Source: Pseudomonas sp. FP453 (GTDB lineage Bacteria; Pseudomonadota; Gammaproteobacteria; Pseudomonadales; Pseudomonadaceae). From it: a stretch of 64,000 nt of DNA. This document shows, in pieces, positions 17,324 to 26,039 of this stretch. Position 1 is the stretch's first letter; the number at the start of each line of letters is the position of its first letter. A program made the position numbers and the translations under genes. The notes beneath the pieces are model-generated. The model was not told the DNA's origin. It made no database searches and saw nothing but the letters and a program-made list of their open reading frames with translations. Where the stretch lies: contig NZ_CP117435.1 in NCBI RefSeq assembly GCF_030687495.1, forward strand, positions 1,426,001-1,490,000, given 5' to 3'.

Positions 17324-18106
17324 TTAGGCCGAAACGCGTGGAATCGTGTCGTCGGCGCGCAGGGTGAAGATCTCGTAGCCGGTTTCGGTGACCAGCAGGG
17401 TGTGTTCCCACTGTGCCGACAGCTTGCGGTCCTTGGTGATGGCGGTCCAACCGTCGCCCAGCACCTTGGTGTCGGCCTTGCCCTGGTTGATCATCGGCTC
17501 GATGGTGAAGGTCATGCCCGCTTTCAGTTCCATGCCGGTGCCGGCGCGGCCGTAGTGCAGGATCTGTGGTTCTTCGTGGAACACGGTACCGATACCGTGG
17601 CCGCAGAATTCGCGCACTACCGAGAAGCCGTTCTTTTCCGCGTGCTTCTGGATCACTTCACCGATGTCGCCGAGGCGGCAGCCAGGCTTGACGATCTCGA
17701 TGGCCTTGTACATGCACTCCTGGGTCACCTGGGACAGGCGCTCGGCCCAGACCGGCACGGTGCCGACGTGGAACATGCGGCTGGTGTCGCCGAAGTAGCG
17801 GTCCTTGATCACGGTGACGTCGATGTTCAGGGTGTCGCCGTCCTTCAACGGCTTGTCGCCCGGAATCCCGTGGCAGACCACGTGGTTGACCGAGGTGCAG
17901 ATCGACTTGGGGAAGCCCTTGTAGTTCAGCGGCGCAGGAATGGCGCCCTGCACGTTGACTATATAGTCGTGGCAGATCTGGTTGAGGGTTTCGGTGGTGA
18001 CGCCGGGCTTGACGTGCTCGGCAATCATTTCCAGCACGTCGGCAGCCAGTTTGCCGGCGATGCGCATGCCAGCAATGTCTTCGGCGGTTTTCAAACTAAC
18101 GGTCAT
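17324..18106 (-). CDS. map: Methionine aminopeptidase, type I
   Basis: Removes the N-terminal methionine from nascent proteins. It is 260 residues, normal for bacterial type Ia. Metal ligands are visible: Asp in NIDVTV and FGDTSRM, His in GHGIGTVFHEEP, Glu in FTIEPMIN, and Glu in WEHTLLVT. The ATG at 18106 is preceded by AGAGAGAG. It is divergent from rpsB, the standard gammaproteobacterial arrangement, and upstream of glnD. Confidence 0.97.
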   Translation of the reverse strand: MTVSLKTAEDIAGMRIAGKLAADVLEMIAEHVKPGVTTETLNQICHDYIVNVQGAIPAPLNYKGFPKSICTSVNHVVCHGIPGDKPLKDGDTLNIDVTVIKDRYFGDTSRMFHVGTVPVWAERLSQVTQECMYKAIEIVKPGCRLGDIGEVIQKHAEKNGFSVVREFCGHGIGTVFHEEPQILHYGRAGTGMELKAGMTFTIEPMINQGKADTKVLGDGWTAITKDRKLSAQWEHTLLVTETGYEIFTLRADDTIPRVSA

Positions 18107-18323
18107 ACAGGCTCTCTCTAGCGCGACGCGCTGAAATCAATACGGTTCACGGGCGTGCGACAAAAGGTTACAGAATTCGCACAAGCCCCAAAAAACGCGA
18201 TTCTAGCAGACGTGGGCGGCAAATCATGAGCCCCTGACGATCGCTTCTCTCTATAAGGTAGGGTGATGTTGGCTCTATTCAAGGGGTTGCGTGAATGCGG
18301 TGGGCGGCAAATGCGATTGCGGG

Positions 18324-18354
18324 TTTCGTTTTTGCGGATGCTGTGGTATAAAAT
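18324..18354 (+). promoter_or_regulatory. Probable rpsB promoter
   Basis: A strong -10 element TATAAAAT (18347-18354) with a weaker TTTCGT -35 at 17-base spacing (18324-18329) is followed by a GC-rich discriminator (GCGCCGC). The GC-rich discriminator is typical of stringently controlled ribosomal promoters. Transcription should start near 18361. Confidence 0.6.
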
Positions 18355-18359
18355 GCGCC

Positions 18360-18493
18360 GCTTTCCGGGGATACCCCGTGAAGCTTAAATCCACACACGT
18401 GTCGACACGATGACCTGGGTGCCGGAGGCCTTGATGCCGCTGGTTGGTCATTGGGATACGTGGAGGCCAAACCCGACTTATTAAGGAACTATC
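18360..18493 (+). ncRNA. rpsB mRNA leader (t44-type RNA), S2 autoregulation element
   Basis: The 130-base leader of rpsB lies exactly where gammaproteobacteria carry the t44/rpsB leader. It contains the inverted pair CGTGTCGACACG (18398-18409) and a downstream fold around GGTGCCGGAGGCCTTGATGCC. In E. coli this leader mediates feedback repression by S2. Identity is from position and the conserved CGTGTCGACACGATGACC core, not from a covariance search. Confidence 0.65.
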
Positions 18494-19231
18494 ATGTCCC
18501 AAGTCAACATGCGCGATATGCTGAAGGCCGGTGTGCACTTCGGTCACCAGACCCGTTACTGGAACCCGAAAATGGGTAAATACATTTTCGGCGCACGTAA
18601 CAAGATCCACATCATCAACCTTGAAAAAACCCTGCCAATGTTCAACGAAGCTCTGACTTTCGTAGAACGCCTGGCCCAGGGCAAAAACAAGATTCTGTTC
18701 GTCGGCACCAAGCGTTCCGCTGGCAAGATCGTTGCTGAAGAAGCAGCACGTTGCGGTTCGCCGTACGTCGATCACCGCTGGTTGGGCGGCATGCTGACCA
18801 ACTTCAAAACCATCCGTGCTTCCATCAAGCGTCTGCGTGACCTTGAAGTACAAGCCGAAGACGGTACTTTCGCCAAGCTGACCAAGAAAGAAGCGCTGAT
18901 GCGCTCCCGTGACCTGGAAAAGCTCGATCGTTCCCTGGGTGGTATCAAGGACATGGGCGGTCTGCCTGACGCACTGTTCGTTATCGACGTTGATCACGAG
19001 CGCATCGCGATCACCGAAGCCAACAAGCTGGGCATCCCTGTTATCGGCGTAGTCGATACCAACAGCAGCCCGGAAGGCGTTGACTACATCATCCCAGGCA
19101 ACGATGACGCAATCCGCGCTATCCAGCTGTACATGGGTTCGATGGCTGACGCTGTAATCCGTGGTCGCAACCACGTTGCTGGCGGTACCGAGCAGTTCGT
19201 TGAAGAAGCTCCGGTAGCTGCCGCTGAGTAA
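18494..19231 (+). CDS. rpsB: 30S ribosomal protein S2
   Basis: Ribosomal small-subunit protein, 245 residues. It begins [27 protein letters not shown] and carries the family signatures [12 protein letters not shown] and GMLTNFKTI. The ATG at 18494 has an AAGGAA site. It is followed by a strong terminator and then tsf, the universal rpsB-tsf pair. Confidence 0.99.
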   Translation: MSQVNMRDMLKAGVHFGHQTRYWNPKMGKYIFGARNKIHIINLEKTLPMFNEALTFVERLAQGKNKILFVGTKRSAGKIVAEEAARCGSPYVDHRWLGGMLTNFKTIRASIKRLRDLEVQAEDGTFAKLTKKEALMRSRDLEKLDRSLGGIKDMGGLPDALFVIDVDHERIAITEANKLGIPVIGVVDTNSSPEGVDYIIPGNDDAIRAIQLYMGSMADAVIRGRNHVAGGTEQFVEEAPVAAAE

Positions 19232-19257
19232 TAGCGCCCTGGCGTTGACTCAGTAAG

Positions 19258-19284
19258 CAAAAAGGGGGCTTGGCCCCCTTTTTG
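19258..19284 (+). terminator. rpsB-tsf intergenic terminator/attenuator
   Basis: The stem AAAAAGGGGGC / GCCCCCTTTTT is a near-perfect rho-independent terminator 27 bases after rpsB. It lies between two genes normally co-transcribed, so it probably attenuates tsf expression relative to rpsB. Confidence 0.88.
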
Positions 19285-19422
19285 CCACCTCGAAAACCAT
19301 TTGTCGGCAGCGCAGCTACAACACCTGTAACGTGCAGCGGCCTACAAGGGTGATTCGGGAAGAATTGATCCCCCGTTCGATCGGGTGGAATGGTTGAAAA
19401 CCTATCCAAGAGGAATTTGAAA

Positions 19423-20286
19423 ATGGCAGCAATTACTGCAGCGTTGGTTAAAGAACTGCGTGAGCGTACCGGCGAAGGCATGATGGATTGCAAGAAAGCC
19501 CTGGAAAAGGCTGACGGCGACATCGAAAAAGCCATTGATGACATGCGTGCTTCCGGCGCCATCAAGGCTGCCAAGAAAGCAGGCAACGTAGCTGCTGAAG
19601 GCGCGATCGCTCTGAAAGAAGACGGCAAATCCGCTGTTCTGCTGGAAGTGAACTCGCAGACCGACTTCCTGGCTCTGCAGGACGACTTCAAGGCGTTCGT
19701 GGCTGCCAGCGTTGAAAAAGCATTCGCTGACAAGCTGACTACCGTTGAGCCTCTGATCGAAGCTCAAGAAGCTGCTCGCCTGGTACTGGTCGGCAAGGTT
19801 GGCGAAAACGTCAACATCCGTCGCCTGGTTCGCGTTGAAGGTGATGTGGTTGGTGGTTACCTGCACGGCAACAAGATCGGTGTTGCAGTTGTCCTGAAGG
19901 GCGGCAACGTTGAACTGGCCAAAGACATCGCTATGCACGTAGCGGCCAGCAACCCTGAGTTCCTGCTGCCTTCGGAAGTTTCTGCCGAAGCGATCGAGCG
20001 TGAAAAAGCTGTGTTCCTGCAGCTGAACGAAGAAAAAATCAAAGGCAAGCCAGAAAACATTGTTGAGAACATGGTCAAAGGCCGTATCAGCAAGTTCCTG
20101 GCTGAAGCAAGCCTGGTTGAGCAGGCGTTCGTCAAGAACCCTGAAATCAAGGTTGGCGAACTGGCCAAGAAAGCCGGTGCTGAAATCGTTTCCTTCACTT
20201 ACTTCAAAGTAGGCGAAGGCATCGAGAAGCCGGTCGACAACTTCGCTGAAGAAGTTGCTGCCCAGCTGGCTGCCGCCAAGCAATAA
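19423..20286 (+). CDS. tsf: Translation elongation factor Ts
   Basis: GDP/GTP exchange factor for EF-Tu, 287 residues. It starts at MAAITAALVKELRERTGEG; the ATG at 19423 with an AAGAGGAA site is chosen over an upstream in-frame ATG at 19390. The functional motifs RTGEGMMDCKKAL and QTDFLA, which contact EF-Tu, are present. Codon use is strongly biased to highly expressed codons, as in rpsB. Confidence 0.99.
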   Translation: MAAITAALVKELRERTGEGMMDCKKALEKADGDIEKAIDDMRASGAIKAAKKAGNVAAEGAIALKEDGKSAVLLEVNSQTDFLALQDDFKAFVAASVEKAFADKLTTVEPLIEAQEAARLVLVGKVGENVNIRRLVRVEGDVVGGYLHGNKIGVAVVLKGGNVELAKDIAMHVAASNPEFLLPSEVSAEAIEREKAVFLQLNEEKIKGKPENIVENMVKGRISKFLAEASLVEQAFVKNPEIKVGELAKKAGAEIVSFTYFKVGEGIEKPVDNFAEEVAAQLAAAKQ

Positions 20287-20308
20287 GACAGTTTCAACTG
20301 TCGCCCGA

Positions 20309-20343
20309 AAGAGGCTGCCCGCTCACGCGCGCAGCCTCTTTTC
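20309..20343 (+). terminator. Terminator after tsf
   Basis: The stem AGAGGCTGC / GCAGCCTCT with a TTTT tail lies 22 bases after tsf. It separates the rpsB-tsf unit from pyrH. Confidence 0.88.
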
Positions 20344-20494
20344 AAATGGGAAGGCCAATTTTATTTGGTTTCCCTTCGGAACTGGCTTACAAAGCCGTGT
20401 TCCGATGGCGCTGTGAGAGCGTCCAGCTAGAGTGAACGCAAGCCGTAAACGGCTCGCCAAGAATTTTTAAAATACGCCGCAGGAGAGATTCGCA

Positions 20495-21238
20495 ATGGCT
20501 CAGCAGGGCAGTGGTTATCAGGCTCGCTATAAACGCATTCTACTCAAGCTTAGCGGCGAGGCCCTGATGGGCTCGGAAGAGTTCGGGATCGATCCCAAGG
20601 TGCTCGACCGCATGGCGCTGGAAGTCGGCCAACTGGTTGGCATCGGCGTGCAGGTCGGCCTGGTGATTGGCGGCGGTAACCTGTTCCGCGGCGCGGCACT
20701 GAGTGCGGCCGGCATGGATCGGGTCACTGGCGACCATATGGGCATGCTGGCCACTGTGATGAACGCCCTGGCCATGCGTGACGCCCTGGAGCGTGCCAAT
20801 ATCTCGGCTATCGTGATGTCGGCTATTTCCATGGTCGGCGTGACCGATCACTATGATCGTCGCAAAGCCATGCGCCACCTGAATTCGAAAGAAGTGGTGA
20901 TCTTCGCTGCCGGCACGGGTAACCCGTTCTTCACCACCGATTCGGCTGCGTGCCTGCGCGCGATCGAAATCGATGCGGACGTCGTGCTCAAGGCGACCAA
21001 GGTCGACGGCGTATACACTGCAGACCCATTCAAAGACCCGCATGCCGAGAAGTTCGATCATCTGACCTACGATGAAGTGCTGGATCGCAAGCTGGGTGTG
21101 ATGGACCTGACGGCAATCTGCCTGTGCCGCGACCACAAGATGCCGCTGCGCGTATTTAACATGAACAAGCCCGGCGCCCTGCTGAATATCGTACACGGCG
21201 GCGCTGAAGGGACTCTGATCGAGGAAGGCCAACAATGA
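20495..21238 (+). CDS. pyrH: Uridylate kinase PyrH
   Basis: Phosphorylates UMP to UDP with ATP; a hexameric amino-acid-kinase-fold enzyme of 247 residues. Motifs: [10 protein letters not shown] near the N-terminus, GGGNLFRG, and [15 protein letters not shown]. It starts with an AGGAGA site at 20480-20485. Its stop overlaps the frr start (ATGA). It heads the long envelope operon that runs to dnaE. Confidence 0.98.
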   Translation: MAQQGSGYQARYKRILLKLSGEALMGSEEFGIDPKVLDRMALEVGQLVGIGVQVGLVIGGGNLFRGAALSAAGMDRVTGDHMGMLATVMNALAMRDALERANISAIVMSAISMVGVTDHYDRRKAMRHLNSKEVVIFAAGTGNPFFTTDSAACLRAIEIDADVVLKATKVDGVYTADPFKDPHAEKFDHLTYDEVLDRKLGVMDLTAICLCRDHKMPLRVFNMNKPGALLNIVHGGAEGTLIEEGQQ

Positions 21239-21792
21239 TCAACGAAATCAAGAAAGACGCTCAAGAGCGTATGCAGAAATCCCTGGACTCCCTGAACCAT
21301 GCATTTGGTCAGATCCGTACAGGCAAGGCCCACCCAAGCATCCTGGGCAGCGTGATGGTGCCGTACTACGGTACAGATACCTCCATCACCCAGGTCGCCA
21401 ACATCACCGTAAAAGATTCGCGCACCCTGCAAGTCGTAGCCTTCGAGCGCAACATGCTCGCCGCGGTCGACAAGGCCATCCAGAGTGCCGGCCTGAACCT
21501 CAACCCGACCAACCTGGGCGAGTTGCTGCTGATCTCCATGCCGGCCCTGACCGAAGAAACCCGCAAGGGCTTCACCAAGCAGGCGCGCAGTGCCGCTGAA
21601 GACGCACGTGTTGCTGTTCGCAACATCCGTCGCGATGCGCTGGGTGACCTGAAGAAGCTGGTCAAGGACAAGGAAATCAGCGAAGACGAAGAGCGCCGTG
21701 CCGTTGCTGATATCGACAAGCTGACCAAAGATGCCGAGGCCCAGATTACCAAGGCCACCGAAGAAAAAGAAAAGGACCTGATGGCCGTATAA
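21235..21792 (+). CDS. frr: Ribosome recycling factor
   Basis: Splits post-termination ribosomes together with EF-G. It is 185 residues, the exact family size, with [10 protein letters not shown], the tip sequence [14 protein letters not shown], and [19 protein letters not shown] in the three-helix bundle. It overlaps pyrH by four bases. Confidence 0.98.
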   Translation: MINEIKKDAQERMQKSLDSLNHAFGQIRTGKAHPSILGSVMVPYYGTDTSITQVANITVKDSRTLQVVAFERNMLAAVDKAIQSAGLNLNPTNLGELLLISMPALTEETRKGFTKQARSAAEDARVAVRNIRRDALGDLKKLVKDKEISEDEERRAVADIDKLTKDAEAQITKATEEKEKDLMAV

Positions 21793-21809
21793 GGGGTCAG
21801 GACGCCTTC

Positions 21810-22565
21810 ATGGAAAAGACCAAGCAGACTGTACCCTCTGTGGTGCCGCGCCATGTCGCGATCATCATGGATGGGAATAATCGCTGGGCGAAGAAACGCT
21901 TTATGCCGGGTGTTGCCGGGCATAAAGCGGGTGTCGATGCGGTGCGGGCTGTGATCGAGGTGTGCGCCGAGGCCAAGGTCGAGGTGCTGACCCTCTTTGC
22001 CTTCTCCAGTGAAAACTGGCAGCGCCCTGCCGAAGAAGTCAGCGCCTTGATGGATCTGTTCTTCAAGGCCTTGCGTCGTGAGGCCAAGCGCCTCAACGAC
22101 AACAATATCAGCCTGCGTATCATCGGTGACCGTTCACGGTTCCATCCAGAGTTGCAGGCGGCCATGCGCGAGGCTGAGGCCATTACCGCAGGTGCCAACC
22201 GTTTTGTGTTGCAGATCGCGGCCAATTACGGCGGCCAGTGGGACATTGCCCAGGCGGCACAGCGGCTTGCCCGCGAAGTGCAGGCCGGTCATCTGCGACC
22301 GGACGACATCACGCCCGAATTGTTGCAAACCTGCCTGGTGACCGGTGATCTGCCGTTGCCGGACCTGTGCATCCGCACCGGTGGCGAGCACCGCATCAGT
22401 AATTTCCTGTTGTGGCAGCTGGCTTACACCGAGCTGTACTTCTCCGACCTGTTCTGGCCGGACTTCAAACACGATGCCATGCGCAATGCGCTGGCTGATT
22501 TCGCTTCCCGTCAGCGTCGCTTTGGTAAAACAAGTGAGCAGATCGAAGCTGGAGCCCGGGTTTAA
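21810..22565 (+). CDS. uppS: Undecaprenyl diphosphate synthase (cis-prenyltransferase)
   Basis: Condenses IPP onto FPP to make C55-PP, the carrier for peptidoglycan and O-antigen. The protein is 251 residues. The catalytic aspartate is in IIMDGNNRWAKKR; the C-terminal signature is IRTGGEHRISNFLLWQLAYTELYF. The stop TAA is directly followed by the cdsA ATG with no gap. Dxr, two genes on, supplies its isoprenoid precursors. Confidence 0.98.
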   Translation: MEKTKQTVPSVVPRHVAIIMDGNNRWAKKRFMPGVAGHKAGVDAVRAVIEVCAEAKVEVLTLFAFSSENWQRPAEEVSALMDLFFKALRREAKRLNDNNISLRIIGDRSRFHPELQAAMREAEAITAGANRFVLQIAANYGGQWDIAQAAQRLAREVQAGHLRPDDITPELLQTCLVTGDLPLPDLCIRTGGEHRISNFLLWQLAYTELYFSDLFWPDFKHDAMRNALADFASRQRRFGKTSEQIEAGARV

Positions 22566-23372
22566 ATGCTTAAACAACGAATCATCACGGCACTGATCCT
22601 GCTGCCGATTGCCCTGTGTGGGTTTTTCCTGCTCGACGGTTCCAGCTTTGCGCTGTTTATCGGCCTGGTCGTGACCCTCGGGGCGTGGGAGTGGGCGCGC
22701 CTGGCGGGCTTCACCAGCCAGTTGCCGCGCGTGGCGTACGCCGCTGTCGTGGCGCTGTTGTTGTTCCTGATGTACATCCTGCCGGATATCGCGCCCTGGG
22801 TACTGGGTGCGGCGGTGTTGTGGTGGGCGTTGGCAACCTTCCTGGTGCTGACCTTTCCGCGTACCAGCAGCCAGTGGTCCAGCGTTGCCTGCAAGCTGGT
22901 GATTGGCTTGTTGATCCTGTTGCCGGCTTGGCAAGGGCTGGTGGAGATCAAGCGTTATCCCATCGGTAACGAGTTGATCCTGGCCGGGATGGTGCTGGTG
23001 TGGGGGGCTGATATCGGCGCCTACTTCTCCGGTCGGGCGTTCGGCAAGCGCAAGCTGGCGCCGGCTGTCAGCCCGGGCAAGAGCTGGGAAGGTGTGTATG
23101 GCGGCCTGGCGTTGACGTTGGTGATCACGCTGGCTGTCGGTGTTGTGCGCGACTGGTCAGTGAAGGAGATCTTCCTCGGCCTGCTGGGTACGGCCATTGT
23201 CGTATTTATCTCGGTGGTGGGTGACCTCACCGAAAGCATGTTCAAGCGCCAGGCCGGGATCAAGGACAGCAGCAACCTGCTGCCGGGTCACGGCGGCGTG
23301 CTGGACCGCATCGACAGCCTCACGGCTGCGATTCCGATCTTTGCCGTGCTGTTGTGGATGATCGCCTCGTGA
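22566..23372 (+). CDS. cdsA: Phosphatidate cytidylyltransferase CdsA
   Basis: Makes CDP-diacylglycerol from phosphatidic acid and CTP. It is an integral membrane protein of 268 residues with about eight hydrophobic segments and the family signature near the C-terminus, [20 protein letters not shown]. Its stop TGA overlaps the dxr GTG start (GTGA). Confidence 0.97.
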   Translation: MLKQRIITALILLPIALCGFFLLDGSSFALFIGLVVTLGAWEWARLAGFTSQLPRVAYAAVVALLLFLMYILPDIAPWVLGAAVLWWALATFLVLTFPRTSSQWSSVACKLVIGLLILLPAWQGLVEIKRYPIGNELILAGMVLVWGADIGAYFSGRAFGKRKLAPAVSPGKSWEGVYGGLALTLVITLAVGVVRDWSVKEIFLGLLGTAIVVFISVVGDLTESMFKRQAGIKDSSNLLPGHGGVLDRIDSLTAAIPIFAVLLWMIAS

Positions 23373-24559
23373 GCCGCCTGCAGCAAGTGACCGTGCTGGG
23401 CGCTACCGGCTCGGTCGGCCTGAGCACCCTGGATGTGATCGCCCGTCATCCTGAGCGCTATCAAGTGTTTGCCTTGACCGGCTACTCGCGCCTGAGTGAG
23501 TTGCTGGCCCTGTGTGTGCGCCATTCGCCACGCTTTGCCGTGGTGCCTGAAGCCGGTGTTGCCCGAGGCTTGCAGGATGACCTGCGGGCTGCGGGCCTGG
23601 CGACCCAGGTGCTGGTGGGCGAGGAGGGCTTGTGCCAGGTCTCGGCGGATGCCGAGGTGGATACCGTCGTGGCGGCCATTGTCGGTGCTGCGGGCCTGCG
23701 CCCGACCCTGGCGGCTGTCGATGCGGGCAAGAAGATTCTGCTGGCCAATAAAGAGGCGCTGGTGATGTCCGGCACCCTCTTTATGCAGGCGGTGCGCAAG
23801 AGCGGCGCCGTGTTGTTGCCGCTCGACAGCGAGCACAATGCGATCTTCCAGTGCATGCCGGGTGATTTTGCCCGAGGCTTGAGCCAGGTGGGTGTACGCC
23901 GGATTCTTCTGACGGCGTCCGGTGGTCCGTTTCGGCAGACTCCATTGGCCGAGCTGGAGCACGTATCGCCTGACCAGGCGTGTGCCCATCCAAACTGGTC
24001 CATGGGGCGCAAGATCTCCGTGGATTCGGCGAGCATGATGAATAAAGGCCTGGTGCTGATCGAGGCGTGCTGGCTGTTCGATGCACGGCCCGATCAAGTC
24101 GAGGTGGTGATTCACCCCCAAAGTGTGATTCATTCCCTTGTCGACTATGTGGATGGATCGGTCTTGGCGCAGTTGGGCAACCCCGATATGCGCACGCCGA
24201 TCGCCAACGCCCTGGCCTGGCCTGAGCGGATCGATTCTGGCGTGGCGCCGTTGGACCTGTTTGCCATTGCCCGCCTGGACTTCGAGGCACCGGACGAGCA
24301 GCGGTTTCCCTGCCTGCGCCTTGCGCGGCAAGCGGCAGAAGCAGGCAACAGTGCGCCGGCGATGCTCAATGCGGCAAATGAAGTGGCGGTGGCGGCGTTT
24401 CTCGACGGGCGCATCCGCTTTCCGCAGATCGCGAGTATCATCGAGGACGTCCTGGGCCTTGAGCCTGTGGTCGCGGTAAATGATTTGGCGGCAGTGTTCG
24501 AGGCGGATGCAAAGGCCCGGGCCCTGGCCGAGCAATGGTTGAACCGCAACGCGCGTTAG
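23369..24559 (+). CDS. dxr: 1-deoxy-D-xylulose-5-phosphate reductoisomerase
   Basis: Second step of the MEP isoprenoid pathway: rearranges and reduces DXP to MEP with NADPH. It is 396 residues from a GTG start at 23369 that overlaps the cdsA stop; an ATG at 23354 lies inside cdsA and lacks homology. Motifs: [17 protein letters not shown] (NADPH), [20 protein letters not shown], and [21 protein letters not shown]. ispD and ispF of the same pathway lie at 43965 and 47910. Confidence 0.97.
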   Translation: MSRLQQVTVLGATGSVGLSTLDVIARHPERYQVFALTGYSRLSELLALCVRHSPRFAVVPEAGVARGLQDDLRAAGLATQVLVGEEGLCQVSADAEVDTVVAAIVGAAGLRPTLAAVDAGKKILLANKEALVMSGTLFMQAVRKSGAVLLPLDSEHNAIFQCMPGDFARGLSQVGVRRILLTASGGPFRQTPLAELEHVSPDQACAHPNWSMGRKISVDSASMMNKGLVLIEACWLFDARPDQVEVVIHPQSVIHSLVDYVDGSVLAQLGNPDMRTPIANALAWPERIDSGVAPLDLFAIARLDFEAPDEQRFPCLRLARQAAEAGNSAPAMLNAANEVAVAAFLDGRIRFPQIASIIEDVLGLEPVVAVNDLAAVFEADAKARALAEQWLNRNAR

Positions 24560-24612
24560 CCTGTGGGCTCGCTTGAGCCTTCAGGCACTGGATTGGAATG
24601 CGGAGAAATTAG

Positions 24613-25965
24613 ATGAGTGCGCTCTACATGATTGTCGGCACCCTGGTTGCTCTGGGTGTGCTGGTTACCTTCCACGAATTCGGCCATTTCTGGGTCGCGC
24701 GTCGTTGCGGCGTCAAGGTACTGCGCTTTTCCGTCGGTTTCGGCATGCCGTTGCTGCGCTGGCACGACCGCCAGGGTACCGAATTCGTGATCGCGGCGAT
24801 CCCGTTGGGCGGCTACGTCAAGATGCTCGATGAGCGCGAAGGCGAAGTGCCCACCGATCAGTTGGACCAATCCTTCAATCGCAAGACCGTTCGTCAGCGA
24901 ATCGCCATCGTTGCTGCCGGGCCGATCGCCAACTTCCTGTTGGCGATGTTTTTTTTCTGGGTCTTGGCCATGCTCGGCAGCGAGCAAGTGCGCCCGGTCA
25001 TCGGCGCGGTCGAAGCCGATAGCATTGCCGCCAAGGCCGGGTTGGCCGCTGGGCAAGAAATTGTTGCAATTGATGGCGAGCCAACCACCGGTTGGGGCGC
25101 GGTCAACCTGCAGTTGGTGCGACGCCTGGGCGAGAGCGGTACCGTCAAGGTAGTGGTGCGTGAGCAGGACTCGAGTGCCGAGACCCCGCGTGAACTGGTG
25201 CTGGATCGCTGGTTGCAGGGCGCCGATGAGCCTGATCCGATCAAGTCGCTGGGCATTCGTATCTGGCGTCCGAGCCTGCCGCCAGTGCTTGCCGAGCTGG
25301 ATCCGAAAGGTCCGGCCCAGGCTGCCGGCCTGAAGACCGGTGATCGGCTGTTGGCCCTGGACGGCCAGGCGCTGGGCGACTGGCAGCAAGTGGTCGACCT
25401 GGTGCGTGTACGTCCTGATACCAAAATTGTGCTGAAAGTCGAACGCGAAGGTGCTCAAATCGACGTCCCCGTGACCCTGTCGTTGCGTGGGGAGGCCAAG
25501 GCAGCCGGGGGCTACCTCGGTGCCGGGGTGAAGAGTCCGGAGTGGCCACCCTCCATGCTGCGCGAGGTCAGTTTCGGGCCTTTGGAGGCGATTGGCGAGG
25601 GTGCGAAACGTACCTGGACCATGAGTGTACTGACCCTCGAATCCCTGAAGAAAATGTTGTTCGGCGAGCTCTCGGTAAAAAACTTGAGTGGACCGATAAC
25701 CATTGCTAAAGTGGCGGGCGCTTCTGCCCAGTCGGGTGTCGCAGATTTCCTGAATTTCCTGGCTTATCTGAGTATTAGCCTGGGTGTTCTGAATTTGCTG
25801 CCCATTCCAGTATTGGATGGGGGGCATCTGTTGTTTTATCTGGTCGAGTGGGTGCGTGGTCGCCCCTTGTCGGATCGGGTGCAGGGTTGGGGGATACAGA
25901 TCGGTATCAGTTTGGTGGTCGGAGTGATGTTGTTAGCTCTGGTCAACGATCTGGGACGTCTGTAA
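24613..25965 (+). CDS. rseP: Site-2 protease RseP
   Basis: Inner-membrane zinc protease that cleaves anti-sigma factor (MucA/RseA) after the site-1 cut, releasing the envelope-stress sigma factor. It is 450 residues. The zinc motif HEFGHF lies in the first helix, two central PDZ domains follow (about 115-195 and 210-290), and the second metal motif NLLPIPVLDGGHLL is in a late helix. The last 280 bases are noticeably more AT-rich and use rarer codons than the rest. Confidence 0.97.
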   Translation: MSALYMIVGTLVALGVLVTFHEFGHFWVARRCGVKVLRFSVGFGMPLLRWHDRQGTEFVIAAIPLGGYVKMLDEREGEVPTDQLDQSFNRKTVRQRIAIVAAGPIANFLLAMFFFWVLAMLGSEQVRPVIGAVEADSIAAKAGLAAGQEIVAIDGEPTTGWGAVNLQLVRRLGESGTVKVVVREQDSSAETPRELVLDRWLQGADEPDPIKSLGIRIWRPSLPPVLAELDPKGPAQAAGLKTGDRLLALDGQALGDWQQVVDLVRVRPDTKIVLKVEREGAQIDVPVTLSLRGEAKAAGGYLGAGVKSPEWPPSMLREVSFGPLEAIGEGAKRTWTMSVLTLESLKKMLFGELSVKNLSGPITIAKVAGASAQSGVADFLNFLAYLSISLGVLNLLPIPVLDGGHLLFYLVEWVRGRPLSDRVQGWGIQIGISLVVGVMLLALVNDLGRL

Positions 25966-26039
25966 CGCTTCGCTGAATTGCGAATCTGCCGCATTTTGCG
26001 GCAGTTTGTTTATTGCCAGTTGGAATAAGAAAGGACTTC

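Larger units (their letters stand above)
18107..18493. other. Divergent map-rpsB intergenic region (387 bases)
   Basis: No protein gene. The map-proximal half is AT-mixed and carries the divergent promoter region for map. The rpsB-proximal half holds the rpsB promoter near 18324-18354 and its conserved structured leader (18360-18493), listed separately. A repeated CTCTATAAGGTAGGGT-like stretch around 18249 resembles one upstream of accA (36791-36806); its meaning is unknown. Confidence 0.7.

Noticed and set aside
15845..18121. 758-codon open frame on the plus strand opposite glnD and map
   Set aside because: It is antisense to two clear core genes, low in sequence complexity, and shows no domain. 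It is a by-product of high third-position GC in the real genes.
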